Below are positions 61,131 to 64,000 of a stretch of DNA of 64,000 bases, in pieces; within the stretch, counting starts at the first letter, position 1; each line of letters opens with the position of its first letter. This stretch comes from CALBPI01 sp038521865 (GTDB taxonomy: Bacteria > Pseudomonadota > Gammaproteobacteria > Steroidobacterales > Woeseiaceae), in assembly GCA_038521865.1 (NCBI GenBank), contig JBCBKO010000002.1:372001-436000 (forward strand). Reading direction: 5' to 3'. The position numbers and the translations under genes were made by a program. Under the pieces are notes generated by a model. The model was given only the letters and a program-made list of their open reading frames with translations, did not search any database and was not told the origin of the DNA.

Positions 61131-62285
61131 ATGCGTAGCAAAACACTGATTGCCACCGCGCTGTTGGCTTCAGCGCTCACCAGCAACGCCCACGCCGAAA
61201 CCTGGCAGGAAGTCGTTGCCGAAGATCGCCCGATCACGATCAACGCCAGCGGTGTAATTGCGCCCAGCGATGGCGTGTTATTCGGCCCACCGCCTTCGCA
61301 GAGTTGGAGAATTTCGATCACAAAGCTGGCACGTGAAGGTACGCGCGTCAGCAAGGGCGATGTACTCGCCGAATTCGATGGCAGTGCCTCTGACGACCGA
61401 ATTAAAGACAAGCAAGCCGAGCTCAATACAAAGCGCAGCGAATTAACGTCCCTGTTCGAGGCTCAGGCGCGAGAGGTCGAAGAGGACAAAGTACGACTGG
61501 CCGATGCCAAGAGCGAAGCCGAGAAGGCCGCCCGCAAAGCAGCAGTCGACCCGAGTGTCTACGCAGGGCTCGAATACAAGAAGCTCATCGAAGAGCGACT
61601 GATCGCAGAGGACACCTACACCCGCGAGCAGGAGCGCGCTCGATTAGTCGCGAGCGTGCGAGACTCCAAGCGCGCGGAACTGGAGGCCGACGTGCGCAGA
61701 CTCGAGAGTGAACTTCGAGCGGCGCAGTCCGAGCTCGCTTCGTTCACGATTCTGGCACCGCGAGACGGGGTGGTCGTTGTTGGCACCAACAATGAAGGAC
61801 AGAAGCTCGATGTCAACGACTCGGTCAATCCAGGGATGACAGTCGTTGAGCTCGTTGACGACTCAGCACTGGTGGTCAACGCAGACATTCCGGAATTCGC
61901 CGCGGCAAAGATCGCGGTCGGACAGGCCGTCATGGTGACTATCGACGCCGCGGGTGGCGCCGAGTTGCCGGGCACCGTCACTGAGGTCAGCAGCATCGTT
62001 CGCCGCCAATCCCGATTCTCGCAAGCGATGGTGCGCGGCATCACCATCGAACTCGTCGAGAACGAGGCCATCGAATTACGCCCTGGCATGTCAACCAAAG
62101 TCAGCGTCGTGATCGATACTCTGGCTAATGCCGTCGCCGTTCCGGAGGAAGCTATTCGCTATCGCGATGGAGAACCTGGCGTGATGGCACGCAGCGGCTG
62201 GCAACCCGTGACCCTGGGGGGCACCAGCGCGGGCCTTAGAATCATTGCATCCGGTCTCGAGGGCGGGATGGAGGTATCGCTATGA
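61131..62285 (+). CDS. HlyD-like periplasmic adaptor, second of three
   Basis: 384 residues. A signal peptide (about 1-22, ending AHAE) precedes a lipoyl-like half (VSKGDVLAEFDG), a long charged coiled-coil hairpin (about 95-205, the longest of the three), FTILAPRDGVVVVG as the second half, and beta-barrel plus C-terminal domains with VAVPEEAIRY. No lipobox is seen. It overlaps the third adaptor gene by 4 bases (ATGA). Confidence 0.87.
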   Translation: MRSKTLIATALLASALTSNAHAETWQEVVAEDRPITINASGVIAPSDGVLFGPPPSQSWRISITKLAREGTRVSKGDVLAEFDGSASDDRIKDKQAELNTKRSELTSLFEAQAREVEEDKVRLADAKSEAEKAARKAAVDPSVYAGLEYKKLIEERLIAEDTYTREQERARLVASVRDSKRAELEADVRRLESELRAAQSELASFTILAPRDGVVVVGTNNEGQKLDVNDSVNPGMTVVELVDDSALVVNADIPEFAAAKIAVGQAVMVTIDAAGGAELPGTVTEVSSIVRRQSRFSQAMVRGITIELVENEAIELRPGMSTKVSVVIDTLANAVAVPEEAIRYRDGEPGVMARSGWQPVTLGGTSAGLRIIASGLEGGMEVSL

Positions 62286-63478
62286 AACGCACAGCACTGT
62301 TGATCATCACAACCTGCCTCACCGCTTTGAGCGGCTGCGGTGCGGAAAGCTCGCAGCTCCCGGGTATCGTCGTCGATACCAGCGACACCGAACTGACGGT
62401 CAGCGCACATGGCGAGCTTGTCGCCTCTGAGTCCATGCCGGTCGCACTGCCACCTGGCATTCGCATGGGGTTCAATATCGCGTGGATGGCGCCTGAGTTC
62501 TCCGAAGTGAAGAAAGGCGAGGTTGTTGCGAGATTCGATGAGACGCAGATTATTGAAACCCGTCGTACCACGGCAACCGCGGTCGCAAAGTCCGATTTCA
62601 AGCTTTCTGACCTCTCGCGCGTCGGTGATCTTGAACAGGTGCGCATCGACCATGAAGCCGAGCGTGTCGAGGGTGAACGTGACATCACCGAGACCTTTGC
62701 CAACGTTGACCAACGACTTCTGAGCCGCAATGAAATCATCGATGCGTTGTCCGATGTCGATTACCTGAACGTGGAAGCGGCGTTCTTGCAGTGGCAGTGG
62801 GAGACCTTCGACCAACGCTCGCAAGCCGAGCGAGCCGCCATCATTGCGCAGCAAGAAGGCGAGCGGCAAAAACTTGCGAAGCAGGACCAAGCACTCTCGA
62901 TGATGGAGCTGCGCAGCCCGGCCGACGGCACCTTCATCTACGCGAGTACGCCTTGGGGCGCGAAGCTCGGAAAGGGCAAGCGCGTGTTCCCAGGCATGCC
63001 CGTCGGCTTGCTGCCGATCAAAGGCAAGGTGCGCGCACGACTGTTTGTTTCCGAGTCCGACGCCGTCGGACTGGAAGCGGGCCAGCCGGTCCGGTTCCGC
63101 CTCGACTCAGCTCCTGACCAACAATTCAATGCCGTGGTGGCTTCGGTTTCTGCGGTCGCGAGCCCGCTGAAGCGCGAAGAGCCACAAAAATTCTTCACCG
63201 TCGAAGCCGATATCTCGGACATCGATGTTGAATTGATGCGAGTCGGTAGCCGACTGCGTGGCGAGATCGTCACCGGCCAGCTCGACGAAGCCATCGTGAT
63301 CCCCGCGCAGGCGGTTTATACCGATGCTGGCGTCAGTTATGTCTACGTAGACGGGGGCGACACCCCGGATCGACGCGAGATTTCAATCGGCTCCAGAGGC
63401 CCGGACATCGTTGAGGTTTCGGACGGTCTGAACGCCGGCGAGCGGGTACTCCTCGTAGCACCGGCAGGCGCTGGATGA
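62282..63478 (+). CDS. Periplasmic adaptor lipoprotein, third of three
   Basis: 398 residues with a lipoprotein signal (lipobox LSGC, Cys about 19). The lipoyl-like half is PEFSEVKKGEVVARFDE, followed by a helical region (about 95-210), a second half (ELRSPADGTFIYASTPWGAKLGKGKRVFPG) and beta-barrel and membrane-proximal domains (VIPAQAVYTDAGVSYVYVDGG). It is the only one of the three with a lipid anchor. The permease gene starts within its stop codon (ATGA). Confidence 0.87.
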   Translation: MKRTALLIITTCLTALSGCGAESSQLPGIVVDTSDTELTVSAHGELVASESMPVALPPGIRMGFNIAWMAPEFSEVKKGEVVARFDETQIIETRRTTATAVAKSDFKLSDLSRVGDLEQVRIDHEAERVEGERDITETFANVDQRLLSRNEIIDALSDVDYLNVEAAFLQWQWETFDQRSQAERAAIIAQQEGERQKLAKQDQALSMMELRSPADGTFIYASTPWGAKLGKGKRVFPGMPVGLLPIKGKVRARLFVSESDAVGLEAGQPVRFRLDSAPDQQFNAVVASVSAVASPLKREEPQKFFTVEADISDIDVELMRVGSRLRGEIVTGQLDEAIVIPAQAVYTDAGVSYVYVDGGDTPDRREISIGSRGPDIVEVSDGLNAGERVLLVAPAGAG

Positions 63479-64000
63479 GCCAGTCAATGGAAAATCTGTT
63501 GCTCGATATACGCCAGGCGCTCGGGCAGCTCTCGCACCACCGACTGAGAACCGCGCTGACCTTGCTCGGCATGGTCTTCGGTGTCGGCGCAGTCATCGCG
63601 ATGCTGGCCGTGTCGGAAGGTGGCAAGCGCGAAGCGTTGCAGCTGATCGAAGGGATGGGGCTGAACAATCTCATCATCGAGGCGAAGGAGCTGGATGGCG
63701 AAGCACTTAAAGAGCAACGGAAGTTCTCCTCCGGCCTCAGCATGCGCGACGCCGAAGCGGTCGCCACGACTCTGCCTTTCGTGTCGGCGTGGTCGGGCAG
63801 TCGCGAGTTCCGCACCTGGAGCGTCTACTCGCGCGAAGGTGAGAGCAAGGCGCGCGTGGTCGCAGTGAGCCCGAGCTACTTCGAACTATCCAGTCTCAGT
63901 GCGGGCCGTGGTGCGTTGTTCACCGAAGGCGATGACATGCGGTTTGCGCAGGTGGCGGTGCTCGGCAGTGAGACAGCACGGGACCTGTTTCCGAACGGCA
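63475..64000 (+). CDS. MacB/FtsX-type ABC permease, N-terminal part (3' end outside window)
   Basis: The frame is open from the ATG at 63475 to the window end (about 175 residues). It starts MSQSMENLLLDIRQALGQL, then has the typical first helix (LRTALTLLGMVFGVGAVIAMLAVSEGG) and the start of the periplasmic MacB core domain (GLNNLIIEAKELDG, ending near AVLGSETARDLFPNG). The ATG overlaps the stop of the third adaptor gene (ATGA). It is the membrane partner of the ATPase at 59507. Confidence 0.92.
   Translation, partial: MSQSMENLLLDIRQALGQLSHHRLRTALTLLGMVFGVGAVIAMLAVSEGGKREALQLIEGMGLNNLIIEAKELDGEALKEQRKFSSGLSMRDAEAVATTLPFVSAWSGSREFRTWSVYSREGESKARVVAVSPSYFELSSLSAGRGALFTEGDDMRFAQVAVLGSETARDLFPNG

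Overview
The window looks like the chromosome of a free-living, polysaccharide-producing gammaproteobacterium. The evidence is the dense GC-rich coding, the CheR-CheD-CheB chemotaxis block, an exosortase (EpsH-type) exopolysaccharide locus, VPLPA/VPVPA-type sorting tails, two-partner secretion and RND efflux. The genus cannot be fixed from the sequence. I saw no tRNA, rRNA, CRISPR array, insertion sequence or phage gene.

Layout. (1) 1-6077, plus strand: the end of cheR, then cheD, cheB, a soluble PAS-PAS chemoreceptor with a CheR/CheB-tethering tail, an MscS-type channel and a secreted protein with a duplicated Cys-containing domain, closed by a bidirectional terminator at 6101-6136. (2) 6187-23560, minus strand: a secreted subtilase, separated by about 280 bp from an eleven-gene exosortase/exopolysaccharide operon. 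That operon reads, in transcription order, RHH regulator, VPLPA-tail protein, Wza-like, outer-membrane barrel, Wzz-like, autokinase-like ATPase, ExeA-like ATPase, exosortase-EpsI fusion, WecA-like transferase, TPR lipoprotein and a protein built of five repeats. (3) 23747-27827, plus strand, divergent: flippase, polymerase, acyltransferase and sulfotransferase, which suggests an acylated and sulfated polymer. (4) 27746-50322, minus strand: a long head-to-tail run with a VPVPA-tail protein, a PBP-like protein, TpsB, a 3,347-residue TpsA exoprotein, a DUF2341-LamG-ExbB fusion, ExbD, TonB, a porin, a periplasmic coiled-coil protein, a GT4 glycosyltransferase and a secreted hydrolase-like protein. 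(5) 50323-53428: a regulatory region with a perfect CRP-type site, an orphan PhoB-type regulator coupled to a lipoprotein, and a third VPLPA-tail protein. (6) 53509-64000: an RND tripartite efflux operon (minus) and, divergent from it, a MacB-type ABC system with three consecutive adaptor-like proteins (plus), cut by the window end.

The regions fit a surface and biofilm lifestyle. The exosortase operon and the flippase/polymerase operon would build and export a modified polysaccharide, and the exosortase would process VPLPA-tail proteins into that matrix. The TPS block would put a giant beta-helical protein on the surface. The most unusual feature is the tight coupling of TpsB/TpsA to a TonB-ExbD-ExbB motor whose ExbB carries a large extracytoplasmic DUF2341-LamG sensor-like region, with a porin but no TonB-dependent receptor in the run. 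This is the best candidate for an undescribed system. A second candidate is the repeat module shared by the first and last structural genes of the exopolysaccharide operon.
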